A model generated the notes under the pieces. It saw nothing but the letters and a program-made list of their open reading frames with translations. It searched no databases and was not told the DNA's origin. A stretch of 64,000 bases of DNA, taken from NCBI RefSeq assembly GCF_030269925.1, contig NC_085130.1, forward strand, positions 6,212,501-6,276,500. The letters run 5' to 3'. Shown here piece after piece: positions 10,915 to 21,573 of this stretch (within the stretch, counting starts at the first letter, position 1; each line of letters opens with the position of its first letter). The translations under genes and the position numbers were made by a program. The DNA comes from Bombyx mori. Its lineage: Eukaryota; Arthropoda; Insecta; Lepidoptera; Bombycidae.

Positions 10915-11240
10915 CTATCTACTTATCTCAATTGAAAAATCGGTATCTTTCACTCCACAGATGTACACTGTTGCACATAGGCCTCGCCACATTCATCGTT
11001 CCTGGGCTGTCTGCGCCCAGCGGTTTCTGGTGAACTTCAATAGGTCCTTGGTCTACTTTGTGACCTTGGTAACTCGGGAACTTATTAGCCTAAGGGGCCA
11101 TCTGTTCTACGAGGAATGTGCCCTGTCCACTCCCACTTTAACATTGTAGAATGCTTAACGACGAAGGAAAGATCTTCCACCGAGCGGATGATATTTGCTC
11201 GGTAGACCGACGGTCCGAATGTTGTTGTTCGGAACTTGTA
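10915..11240 (-). repeat. Probable decayed LINE fragment
   Basis: A GC-richer island containing GGCCATCTGTTCTACGAGG and GTCCACTCCCACTTTAACATTGTAGA. A segment ending GACGGTCCGAATGTTGTTGTTCG recurs at 37330-37360. The layout resembles decayed lepidopteran LINE 3' coding regions, but no conserved motif survives. Confidence 0.35.
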
Positions 11241-11302
11241 TAGGTATTTTAGGTATATGCAAGCTTATCTTGAAAATGTCGTAAGCGAGATTCAGGCATC
11301 TG

Positions 11303-11400
11303 TTTTTTTTTTGTGTCTTACATGGGTGGACGACAGCTCATAGCTCACCTGGTGTCAAGTGGTTACTGCAGCCCATAGAATATCTCGCGTTGCTACCCGC
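11303..11400 (-). repeat. Bm1-type SINE fragment (tail only)
   Basis: TTTTTTTGTGTCTTACATGGGTGGACGA, CTCACCTGGTGTCAAGTGGTTACTG and AGCCCATAGA match the Bm1 tail. The copy ends after about 95 bases. Confidence 0.8.
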
Positions 11401-11689
11401 CAAAATATTTAAAGAGAAAAAAGTAATTAGAAAACCCGTATTATAATGAAGGCCATAAACAATGTGAATTACGCCAGTTAGCGTTTTCAAAATTCACGTT
11501 TTAAAAGCGTTTTCCGCCATTGGGGTGAGTCGTTACGACATTTTGAGAGACAGCAAAAACGACCCTACATTAAATCTTCACGAGAAGCACAGAGACGAAA
11601 CGGGCGAAAAAAATATTGTAGATTTATTAATATCGGCGTTAGTTCGACGATCGAAAACCCACCACGGCCTTAATTAAGGTTTTTAACCG

Positions 11690-11815
11690 ATTTTTTTTTA
11701 TTGCCTTTGTAGACAGACGAGCATACGGCCCACATGATGGTAAGTGGTCACCGTCGCTCATGGACGTCAGCAATGCCAGGGGCAGAGCCAAGCCGCTGCC
11801 TACCATGCGATTTCA
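11690..11815 (-). repeat. Second SINE/LINE tail family (TATTGCC-TTGTAGAC type)
   Basis: TTTTTTTTATTGCCTTTGTAGACAGACGAGCATACGGCCCAC followed by GGTCACCGTCGCTCATGGA and AGAGCCAAGCCGCTGCCTACC. A cleaner copy is at 44271-44385. The order of blocks parallels the Bm1 tail, implying a common ancestor of the two 3' ends. Confidence 0.7.
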
Positions 11816-12306
11816 ACATAGGAGATTCGTGGTTCGTCAATTCGACTACATATATTTTTTGTTTAGGTGAACCGATTTTGATGACTTTTAAGCGCTGGTC
11901 CTTCTCATGTGGCCCTATTGAATTAAAAATAAAAATGATCATGATCCGAATAATAGTTTATAAATAATAGTCCTTAATAATGCATGTTTAGTACATTTCG
12001 ACTTAATTTTTGTTATTATCATTTTATTTTGTGTACTATTTATAAAAAAAATAATATATATCGACCATTGAATAACAAAAGCTTGTATGTTTAAAAAAAA
12101 TCGAATGTTGTAAACAGAGAGGAGAAAAACTGTCGCGATGGCACTTTCATTATCACTTAAAGTCATTGCTTACTATCTTAAGCTAGCATTTTCCCTTGTG
12201 TTACGAGTGTCGGGCACATTTAAGAGATACACGACGTGCATTCTCATCATCTTAGTTTAAGAATTACAATGGAAGATTCCGACACAATAATACAAAATTA
12301 TATAGA

Positions 12307-12735
12307 CTAGTGGTCCCGCAGTAATCGAAATTAATATATAATTAATTGAAATTGTAAGCTTGTACACTATTATGATTCTATTTTCAAAGACTATTTCATA
12401 AATCATAAAATTTCGCCAAGACTACACTATAGAAAAATATTAATAAAGACAAACAATATCTAATCTATTCTCAATTTGACCACAGACGTCAAGAACAAAA
12501 GTTTGACAATAAATACATAGTATGCATGCGTGTGTGCGTCAAATACACGGTAGTGTGTGTAATATTTTCTTTATTGATTTAATGTATCTTTTATGCATTA
12601 TTTTAAAAAAATATTAGCAATGTGCACTTCTTCTCTATATTCTCTATAAGTGTGGAAAATTTCATACTCCTCCGTCCGCGCAATTTTCGTAAAAAGGGAT
12701 ACAAAGTTTTTGCTTCACGTATATTAATATATAGA
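12307..12735 (-). mobile_element. Lep1-like non-autonomous Helitron, copy 3
   Basis: On the - strand it begins TCTATATATTAATATACG and ends CTAG. The terminal hairpin is damaged (GTAATCGAAATTAATATA on the + strand). Same body as the other copies. Confidence 0.85.
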
Positions 12736-13590
12736 TATCACATTGCGTATCTTACAATTCTGATTTGAATTGCCAAAGTATAGAGACGAGTTACTATTAC
12801 AATTTATACAACAATACAAATATCTGAAGAAAAGTAAAACGCACGAAAATGATAATTAAGGATAACTCAAAAGCTACTCGTCGGATAATGATGAAATTGG
12901 AATACAGGGAAGTATCAGCTTTCAAATAATACAAGGATAGTCAATATAAGTTCATCATAAATAAAAAAGTTCTGAGGTAACACACGTAAAAAAAGTGCCA
13001 TCTAATTGAGAACTTTCTCTTATATTTGAAGTTGGTTAAAAAGCCGAAGTCTCAATTGCACATGGCTATCGTAGCTATTTCTACCGGAAAGCCTTCACGC
13101 GTTCCAATTAGATTAGCACAGCAGTTATACAATCGAATTATGATTTAGACCGCCTGTTTCAAGGTTAAGGAAGCCGAATACTAAATAACTTTGCCTAAGA
13201 TACTTATATCGAGAATCGAAACTCTTAGCAGTGGCTAGGGTCATTTACTGACAAGCTCAGACAATATCTACGGCAGTACACGCTAAAAACACAGAGCAGA
13301 GAGAATTAAAAAAAAAATTGAAAAAAACGCTCTGTTAATTCCTTATCTGTCCAGACAAGTGTATTATCTATGGTCCAGGCCAAATTAATTCTTATTTTAA
13401 TAACGTGCACCTATTTCTTTTTACAAAAGTTATTCTTTTTAACAACAGAGTTTGGGCGGGTTTTCTGTGTCCATTTAGCATTTTAAATTCATATATTATA
13501 TTAAGATGTTCATTGAAAGGGTCAAACGAGCAAGCGGTCTAAAGGCATTACGTATGAACCAGGCTGATAGGAGGCCATATTGGTATTCAA
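12736..13590. other. Stretch without recognised gene or repeat
   Basis: Mixed AT-rich sequence. I see no exon, no long ORF and no repeat family with another copy in this window. Confidence 0.4.
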
Positions 13591-13593
13591 ACC

Positions 13594-14025
13594 ATTTTTT
13601 ATTGCTTAGATAGTTGGACGAGCTCACAGCCCAACTGGTGTTAAGTGGTTACTGGAGCCCATAGACATCCACAACGTAAAAGCACCACCCTCCTTGAGAT
13701 ATAAGTTCTAAGGTCTCAAGTATAGTTACAACGGCTGCCCCACCCTTTAAATCGAAACGCATTACTGCTTCACTGCAGAAATAGGCAGGGTGGTGGTACC
13801 CACCCGCGCGGACTCACAAGAGGTCCTACCACCAGTAATTACGCAAATTATAATTTTGCAGGTTTCATTTTTACTACACGATGTTACTCCTTCACCGTGG
13901 AAGTCAATCGTGAACATTTGTTGAGTGCGTATTTCATTAGAAAAATTGGTACCCGCCTGAGATTCTAACACCGGTGCATCACTCAACATGAATGCACCGG
14001 ACCAGGCCACGACGACTTCAAAAAT
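13594..14025 (-). repeat. Bm1-type SINE, near full length
   Basis: Begins TTTTTTATTGCTTAGATAG and ends with reversed head blocks ATTCTAACACCGGTGCATCA and GGCCACGACGACTTC. Of the near-full-length reversed copies it best preserves the body, with a diverged head. Confidence 0.9.
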
Positions 14026-14690
14026 TTTATTTTGTACCAGCCCGCCATTTCTGCTAAGTTATGGTGATGCACCATCACAAACACGACGATAAACCCGTAG
14101 TCGGTTCGGTAGATAGTGTGCATAAAATATCGGTCTATAAATAAGACGATCAGCTTGTATTATAGATTTACTTAATTCAACTGTGCCTAGTTGCGGAAAA
14201 CGAAACAGAGGAAAGCTTTTAAGGGTTACAGGTGATTTTGTTTGCGAACCCCTTCGGTAAGGTTTCCCTTCTAATTAAATATTTAAACTATGACCCTTTG
14301 AATGTCTCGGTACTTAAGTCGAAATTGAAATGAGGAGAGTAATAAGCTTTCGTTATTGAATACCGGAATGTGTTTGTTTTAGAATAGATGGAATGTATTT
14401 TTTTGGTATTGTTTTTTTAGTGGATCATTTTTTTTATATTTCTTTTTTTTTCTCAGAATTGTTTTTTTACTCTTAATTATTAACGTTTGTACATAGTATT
14501 TAGACATTCTTTTAATTCTGTTTTTATTGTATTTTCTTTTTTGTGTATAATAAGTATGAATAAAAATAAATAAATAAATAATTTTTCCTGTCCTGTATTT
14601 TAAATGTATGAAAAGCTTGTAGCTTAATCGCCTTCAGAATTTCTAATAATTCGTTGCTTGATTTCCCATTTTATTTAGTACTAGCGACCC
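14026..14690. other. AT-rich stretch with a segment shared with 32870-33080
   Basis: 14030-14210 recurs in reverse at about 32880-33090 (GCACACTCTACCGAAC and CGATATTTTATGCAC on the other copy; Bm1 lies beside each). The rest is T-rich with no coding signal. Confidence 0.5.
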
Positions 14691-14691
14691 G

Positions 14692-14896
14692 CCCTCGCTT
14701 CGCTTCGGAAACATTACATTTTATTATTGATAGGCGAAGCCCGCCATGTTGCGCGCGGTATGATAATAACTTCGGGTGACGCTGCAGGGCAAAGCTAGTC
14801 TAAAAAAAGTAAGCCTAAGTTACTCCTTATATCATCAGCTACCTATTAGTGAAAGTCTCATCAAAATCGGTCCAACCGTTCCAGAGATTAGCCGGA

Positions 14897-14927
<31 letters not shown>

Positions 14928-15058
14928 AAAATTGTAAAAAATGTTTTTTTGGTGTATGTACCGTATACATATTCATATGCATGTAGTAAAAAGCGGTTAT
15001 TTAAATATTACAAACAAATACTCCAATTTTATTTATATGTATAGATGTATAGATTTTG
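14692..15058. repeat. Dispersed repeat (CTAGCGACCCGCCCTCGCTTCG type)
   Basis: The GC-rich start CTAGCGACCCGCCCTCGCTT recurs with changes at 21201. An ATCGGTCCAACCGTTCCAGAG block and a CAGA microsatellite (14903-14930) follow. This is a common insect repeat 3' end; whether it is LINE- or Helitron-derived cannot be settled here. Confidence 0.5.
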
Positions 15059-15466
15059 ACTGACAGGTTTGGTGCCCGACAAACATTTAGAAGCACTTTA
15101 AAAGATAAACATTGTCTCTAAAAGCATCTTAGTATACGCCATATATAACATCGTCATAAGATGTACCTTCTTAAGACTTCACGGGTTCTCAACTATTATA
15201 AAGTTTTAATCGGTCTTCCGGAACGCGAGAACCGACGACATAGACCTGTATATACTACGCTAACCAATTCGCAGACCTATACCATCTATATTAAAAACAT
15301 TAACGCGAAAGTTTGTATGTTTGTTGTTCGATCACATGAAAATGGCGAAACGTATTTGGATGGAATTTCACGCAATGATTATAATCTAGATTAATGTATA
15401 GGATTGTTTTTATCACCGCAATCGACTGGAGCCGGATTAGGCCAGCTATGTTAAGTGTTTAAATAT

Positions 15467-15847
15467 TGTTACTGGGTTCGGGATAAATAAATGTTCCACC
15501 AAAGTAAAACTTAAAACTATATTTAACACTTAGAACACACACAGAACACTTTAAAATTCTCAATTCGCTTCTTCCGCTTCGCTTCAGGTTATTCGTTCGC
15601 TGTTTCGCTTCGAGTAGTTCCGATTACTAACTGACTGCGTGCCATCTCTGCAGCGCTTTTATAGCCGATACCACATCACTAGAATTGTCGAGAACATTCT
15701 TCACAAGTCGAGTATTTTCGATGTGTGTGTTTCCGATATCTGACAAGAGATGGCGTCGTGCTTCTAGAGCGTTCTGGACGTTACTTGATCCTTCGATATT
15801 CGTTCGACTATTCGGCGATAGATTGCGTTACTCTTACCGACGTAACA
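15467..15847 (-). mobile_element. Solo LTR, copy 1
   Basis: On the - strand it opens TGTTACGTCGGTAAGAGTAA and closes with CCCAGTAACA-type ends. It aligns with 25220-25590 and with 49968-50351 (reverse). No retrotransposon interior adjoins. Flanks are ATAT and ATAG, an imperfect 4-bp duplication. Confidence 0.85.
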
Positions 15848-15959
15848 ATAGGTTGCATAAACACTATAGTACTCATAATGTTTTTTGATTTTACCTACAG
15901 ACGGACTTACAAACTAATTGGTAGTTTATAGACGAGAGATTGACAAAATATATTTTAGA

Positions 15960-16165
15960 TTTTTCTTATTGCATTTTTGGGTGGATAAGCTCACGGCCAA
16001 CCTGATGTTAAGTGGCTACCGGAGGTCATAGATATCTACAACGTAAATGCCGCCACCTACCTTGAGATATGAGTTCCAAGATCTCAAGTACCTATAGTTA
16101 CAACGGCTGCCCCACCCTTCAAACCGAAACGCATTACTGCTTCACGGCAGTAATAGGCAGAGTAA
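15960..16165 (-). repeat. Bm1-type SINE, truncated
   Basis: Diverged tail (TTTTTCTTATTGCATTTTTGGGTGGATAAG) and body up to CACGGCAGTAATAGGCAGAG, where similarity stops. Confidence 0.85.
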
Positions 16166-16448
16166 ATACAGTGTTTTTACAAAGTTTTATTATTGCTGAA
16201 TTATAAATTTAGCGCAATTGAAGCCGCTCGCCATTTCTAGTAGCCGGCTAAGATTGGAAGTTCCTATGCTTAGACGAGTTTAAAACCCAATTAAAAACAG
16301 TTTTGCTGTCTTCCGTCTTAACGAGGTCGCTTCGTTGGTCGATTTCGACTCGGTCCTTGAGAGAGACGTGTTTTTCGTATGGTTTATTGTCATTGTAGAC
16401 CCCTACATGATACCCCGCCCTGCTTAGCTTACTATGCATTTATAGTAA

Positions 16449-16863
16449 CTAGAGGTCCCGCAGTAGTCGAAATTCGACTATAATTAATTGGAATTGTAAG
16501 TTTGTACACTATTATCATTGTATTTTATACTTTTATAATCACAAATTTCGCCAAAGCTACACTATAAAAAAATATTAATAAAGACAAACAATATTTAATC
16601 TATTCTCAATTTGAACACACGTCAAGAACAAAAGTTTGACAATAAATAGTATGCATGCGTGTGTGCGTCAAATACATGGTATATAGTGTGTAATGTTTTC
16701 TTTATTGATTTAATGTTTCTTTTATGCATTATGGAAAAAAGTATTAGCATTGTGCACCTCTTCTCTATATTCTCTATAAGTGTGGAAAATTTCATACTCC
16801 TCCGTCCGCGCAATTTTCGTAAAAAGGGATACAAAGTTTTTGCTTCACGTATTAATATATAGA
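16449..16863 (-). mobile_element. Lep1-like non-autonomous Helitron, copy 4
   Basis: On the - strand it begins TCTATATATTAATACG and ends CTAG with the intact hairpin TAGTCGAAATTCGACTA on the + strand. Length 415 bases, no coding capacity. Confidence 0.88.
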
Positions 16864-17082
16864 TGAGCAATAGACGACAGTCAGTCAGTGTGCAGCGATC
16901 CACCGCGGTCACTGACGCGAATAAACATGTAATTATATGTAGTGTTTTATTGACCGCTCCGATGAGGTTTATGGAGGACAACACGCAACAAACAACCAAC
17001 GCACACGCCTCCTCCTGCTTCATCTCCCAATAAACCTCACATCATCTAGGTATCATATAATGTAAGATCATATATATAATGA

Positions 17083-17215
17083 GTTTCCAGTCGGATTTTC
17101 TCAGTGGGTCGCGATTCGGATGGTAGGTTTAGCGAAGCACTACTCTTGCAAGGGGTAGTGTTACTAAGCTCTCTCAGGTAGAGCCCGTGAGCTCAGTTAC
17201 CTGTCCGCAAGTAGC
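17083..17215 (+). repeat. BMC1-type LINE 3' end, diverged
   Basis: TTTTCTCAGTGGGTCGCGATTCGGATGGTAGGTTTAGCGAAGCAC and AGAGCCCGTGAGCTCAG match the LINE 3' end with many changes. The A-rich end is missing. Confidence 0.7.
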
Positions 17216-17267
17216 GAAAAGAGTCCCTTAGGCTAACAGTGAGTACGTAGGGAAAAACCCTATATAT

Positions 17268-17540
17268 ATATATTTATTGCTTGGTGTTAAGTGGTTACTG
17301 GAGCCCATAGACATTTACGACGTAAATGTGCCGCCTACCTTGAGATATAAGTTCTCAGGTCTCAAGTATAGTTACAACGGCTGCCCCACCCTTCAAACTG
17401 AAACGCATTACTGCTTCACGACAGAAATAGGCAGGGTGGGTGGTGGTACCCACTCGCGCTGACTTACAAGAATTATAATTTTGCGGGTTTGATTTTTATT
17501 ACACGATGTTATTCCTTCACCGTGGAAGTTAATCGTGAAA
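17268..17540 (-). repeat. Bm1-type SINE with deletion near its tail
   Basis: TATTTATTGCTT joins directly to GGTGTTAAGTGGTTAC, so the usual intervening block of about 28 bases is gone. The body runs to the CACCGTGGAAGTTAATCGTG block; the head is missing. Confidence 0.85.
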
Positions 17541-17904
17541 TTCATTATTCTCGATTATAAATGTTTCCATATCGCCTATGCCATGCTCTTGTAGTGGTTT
17601 TGACAATGTTTACAATTTTCTAGAATATTTCCGACAGAACTAGAACAATCGAGAATGGTCTAAACTCGAATGGCTTGACCACACAGATAGGCGTAGGTAA
17701 AATATTTACCACCTGTTTATCGCGAAGCGCTCATTCTTTCCAGTTTAAAGATTGGGCCGTTTTTCTGTAATGTACCTTAGAAAAAAATGTCAAAATTTTT
17801 TTGTGGTGATGTATATAGATGGCTTTAATATCCATTCAAGGTATTATGGATTCATCTGCTTAACTACAGCGAATAAAAAATAACATCAATTAACTACTAA
17901 TTAT

Positions 17905-18162
17905 AGTTACTGGTGGTAGGACGACCTCTAGTGAGTCCGCACGGGTAGGTACCGCCACCCCGCCTATTTCTGCCGTGAAGCAGTAATGCGTTTTGGTTTG
18001 AAGGGTGGGGCAGCCGTTGTGACTATACTGAGACCTTAGAACTATATTTCAAGGTGTGTGGCGCATTTACGTTGTAGATGTCTATGGGCTCCAGTAACCA
18101 CTTAACACCAGGTGGGCTGTGAGCTCGTCCACACATCTAAGCAATAAAAAAAAATTAAAAAA
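17905..18162 (+). repeat. Bm1-type SINE, 5' truncated
   Basis: From TTACTGGTGGTAGGACGACC to ATCTAAGCAATAAAAAAAAATT. The head is missing. Confidence 0.9.
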
Positions 18163-18499
18163 TTCTCAGTTGAAGGTGATGGTTCAAATTATCAAACGAA
18201 AGTTACGTCATTAAAAGTTTTAGAAAATCTATGTACAAATCTCATAAATGTATGAAATTTTTCATGAGTAATCGTAATGAAATTTTCAAAATTGTTTCGA
18301 ATTTTGTTAATAACGTTCAAAATTTCAGCTCGAACGGATTAACATTAGAGAATATTTAACGTACAAAAACCGGATGAGCTTTGGAAAACCGGTCGTAATT
18401 TTAATGAGTCCAACATTGTGATATTCCTTAGTACTGTTGGGCTGCTGGTTCTATCTTTTAAACCAAATTCCTGAATTAGGAGAGACAAAACTAGTATTT

Positions 18500-18927
18500 A
18501 TTTTGGTAATTTTCTTTTTTTAATACGCTTTTGTTAGCTTCAGGCATATGTATGTAACGGAATCTTGGAACATGATTTTGACCCCCTTCAAAACGTTGGA
18601 TTAACTTAAAATTTGGTACACTTATTAAGGATCGATTACAATTCAATATTAAAAAATATTATTGAAAAAATTGAAATTCAACTAAAAAATGAAAAATTAA
18701 TAATACTTTAAGAAACTAACAAATTACGCTTTTAAAGAAAATCCAACTAAAAAATAGAAAATAAAATTTAATAAATTTGAATTTAAAATAGTGTAAGAAA
18801 AAATGATTTTATTGTAAAAAAAATTAAAATTTATTTTCTATTTTTAGTTGGATTTTCTATATATGTAGTTATATAGCTCTATATAGTTGGATATTCTATA
18901 AAAGCGTATTTTGTTAGTTTTTTTAAA
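18500..18927. repeat. AT-rich element with stacked inverted repeats
   Basis: AGAAAATCCAACTAAAAAATAG (18735-) is the reverse complement of a block at 18826-18858 and is partly repeated at 18882-18905. The outer block AAGAAACTAACAAATTACGC (18712-) pairs with GCGTATTTTGTTAGTTTTTT (18904-18923). The single strand could fold into a long hairpin; a MITE is the likeliest source. Confidence 0.7.
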
Positions 18928-19204
18928 CTATTGTTGCAAATGATGCGACAAAAAAACCAACAGCGTAACGACAAGTTCTTTTATTTGTGCGAGAAAGCAG
19001 AAAGCGGGTAGAAATGGCTGGCAAGGCTTGTTTTATTAACACTATCCCCCCAACGTTGGCTTTGGTTAGCGGCAGTGGCGGAAGGGGGCGTGTTAACATG
19101 GCTTGGCGGCATGGCTGGCTGGCGGCAGGGCATGGCAGCTGACGTCACGTCCGTTACACTATTATTTATTTTCTTCTCTTTTTTAGCATCCACGAATAAC
19201 GAAA

Positions 19205-19450
19205 ATTATTGTTGGACGAACTAAAGTTCCACCTGGTGTTAAGTATTTACAGGAGCCCATAGATATATACAACGTAAATGCCGCCATCCAGCTTGAGGCA
19301 TGAGTTCTAAGGTCTCACTGTTCCTGTGTACAACGGCTTCCTCACCCTTCAAACCGAAACGCATTACTGCTTCACGGCAGAAATAGGCGGGGTAGTGGTA
19401 CCCACCCGTGCGCACTCACACCACCACCACCAGTAATTACGCAAATTATA
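19205..19450 (-). repeat. Bm1-type SINE fragment, left of the mariner
   Basis: Body blocks from GTTCCACCTGGTGTTAAGTA to CCACCAGTAATTACGCAAATTATA; the last TA adjoins the mariner terminus. Confidence 0.85.
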
Positions 19451-20732
19451 CTAGGCTGGACTAAAAGTATCGGGAATGGAATATTTCCACTGTTCCTGTC
19501 ATATTAAAATCTTTTTAATTGAAAACTCCTTGGTTTTAAAAATCGAATACCATTTATTTATTTAAAAAAAGATTCTCGGTCTTGTCACGAGGTTTTGTCA
19601 AACTTGTTTAGTCGTTGAGAAAATGGAATTGACTCGAGAAAATTCAAGAGCGATGATTTATTATGACTTTCGAAGTGGTTTAACACAAAAACAGTGTGTT
19701 GACCGGATGATTTCTGCATTTGGTGATGAAGCCCCATCCAAAACCACAATTTATCGCTGGTTTGCTGAGTTTCAACCTAGACGTGTCAAGCTCAGTGATG
19801 ATCCCCGTCAAGGTCATCCAAAAACTGCAGTCACCCAAGAAAACGTTGATGCTGTGCGTAAGCTGATTGAGGAAGATCGACATGTGACATACCGCGAAAT
19901 TCAGGCAACTTTAGAATTGGCATGAGTCAAATAATCTTGCATGAACAATTAGGTGTAAAAAAGTTGTTTTCCCGATGTATACCGCATTCGCTCTGTGAAG
20001 AGCAAAAAGCGGCTCGCGTTACTTGGTACGTCAGAACTCTCGAAAGATTCCACGCAGGATCTTCAAATGCTGTATACAACATTGTATCAGGTGACGAATC
20101 CTGGATATACGCGTACGAACCCGAAACAAAAAACCAGTCACGAGTTTGGGTGTTCGAAAATGAGTTAAAGCCAACAAAAATTGTTCGTTCACGGAGTGTT
20201 GCAAAAAAAATGGTGGCCACGTTTGTCTCCAAAACCGGCCATGTTACGACTATTCCTCTTGAGGGACAAAGGACGGTTAATGCAGAATGGTATGCTAGCA
20301 TTTGTTTGCCACATGTCGTTTCTGAACTCAGTAAAGAGAACTGCAACCGCCGCATCATCCTCCATCACGACAATGCGAGTTCTCACACCGCGCACAGAAC
20401 AAAAGAGTTTTTAGAGCAAGAAAACATTGAATTATTAGACCATCCGCCGTACAGCCCCGACCTAAGCCCTAATGGTTTCTATACTTTCCCTAAAATAAAG
20501 AATAAATTGCGTGGACAGAGATTTTCATCACCTGAAGAAGCTGTGGACGCCTACAAAAGGGCCATTTTGGAGACCCCAACTTCCGAATGGAATGGTTGCT
20601 TCAATGATTGGTTCCATCGTATGGAAAAATGTGTCAAATTTCGCGGAGAATACTTCGAACAGCAATAAATACATTTTTAAATAGTAATGTTGTGTCACTT
20701 CGTTAATTCCCGAAATTTTCAGTGCCGCCCTC
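19451..20732 (+). mobile_element. mariner-family transposon (cecropia-like), inactive
   Basis: The left end GGCTGGACTAAAAGTATCGG and the reverse of the right end (GGCGGCACTGAAAATTTCGG) are imperfect terminal inverted repeats around a full-length but broken transposase. TA precedes the left end; the right TA is not obvious. Both flanks are Bm1 SINE in opposite orientations. Confidence 0.85.
19623..20668 (+). pseudogene. mariner transposase, frameshifted and lacking the third catalytic residue
   Basis: The first piece (19623-19925) holds the N-terminal helix-turn-helix region (KTTIYRWFAEFQ) and ends TYREIQATLELA before a stop. The second (19922-20668) continues as SQIILHEQLGVKKLFS in another frame, so a small indel lies at about 19918-19923. 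The catalytic core shows GDESWIY (first Asp), HHDNASSH (second Asp) and PPYSPDLSPNGFYTF. In the DD34D mariner signature the third Asp sits where this copy has Gly, 34 residues after the second Asp. C-terminal motifs (WFHRMEKCVKF, GEYFEQQ) are intact. The protein cannot work both because of the frameshift and because of the missing metal ligand. Confidence 0.93.
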
Positions 20733-20872
20733 AAACTATACTGAGAACTTAGAACTAATATCTCAATCTGGGTGGCGGCATTTACGTTGTAGATGTCTAC
20801 GGGCTCCGGTAACCACTTAACACGAGGTGGGCCGTGAGCTCGTCTAGCCATCTAAGCTATAAAAAAAAACTG
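20732..20872 (+). repeat. Bm1-type SINE tail, right of the mariner
   Basis: CAAACTATACTGAGAACTTAG through GAGCTCGTCTAGCCATCTAAG to a poly(A). Orientation is opposite to the Bm1 left of the mariner. Confidence 0.85.
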
Positions 20873-21200
20873 ACAGTTGCTACGCAATATTCAAAGGACG
20901 TCCAATAAAACCTTGGATTCGTAACCATGAGAACACTTCAGTTATAAACATCAGAAATAATGAGAATAATAAACTCGAGAGCATACTCGGAAATTAGATT
21001 TATTTGCTATGTCAAAATCGACTTTATGTGTAATATATACGAACTAATTAGCAAATACCCACAAAAGCTCCGAAACAACGACGTAACTTGCCAGTAAAAA
21101 GCTCGTTGCCATTTTCATTACACTGATTAGAGCCTAAAAAAATCTAAATTGCGATTCAGTAGTCTGGTATTCATAAATCCTACAAATCTATTGGTAACTA

Positions 21201-21262
21201 GCCTAGACCCGCCCTCGCTTCGCTTCGGGGACTATAATTTATTATTGATTATATTGAATTTT
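21201..21262. repeat. Fragment of the CCCGCCCTCGCTTCG repeat
   Basis: CTAGCCTAGACCCGCCCTCGCTTCGCTTCGG matches the start of the element at 14692. Only about 60 bases are recognisable. Confidence 0.5.
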
Positions 21263-21304
21263 CCTTTATACAAATCTGAACTCGAGAAAATATATATTTT
21301 TTAT

Positions 21305-21553
21305 TTTTCTTTTTTTTATTGCTTAGATGTGTGGACGAGCTCACAGCCCACCTGGTGTTAAGTGGTTACTAGAGCCCATAGACATCCACAACGTAAATGC
21401 GCCACACACCTTGAGATATAGTTCTAAGGTCTCAGTATAGTCACAACGGCTGCCCCACCCTGCAAACCGAAACGCATTACTGCTTCACGGCAGAAATAGG
21501 CGGGGCGGTGGTACCTACCCGTGCGGACTCACAAGAGGTCCTACCACCAGTAA
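21305..21553 (-). repeat. Bm1-type SINE, 5' truncated
   Basis: TTTTTTTTATTGCTTAGATG to CCTACCACCAGTAA. It ends 20 bases before the maT transposon. Confidence 0.92.
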
Positions 21554-21573
21554 AAGTAAATTAAATATAACTA

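Noticed and set aside
16622..17023. A 133-residue - strand ORF overlapping a Helitron
   Set aside because: About 240 of its 400 bases are Lep1-like Helitron sequence, which is non-coding in all six copies.
19927..20358. A 143-residue - strand ORF
   Set aside because: Shadow of the mariner transposase in reverse; no motif of its own.
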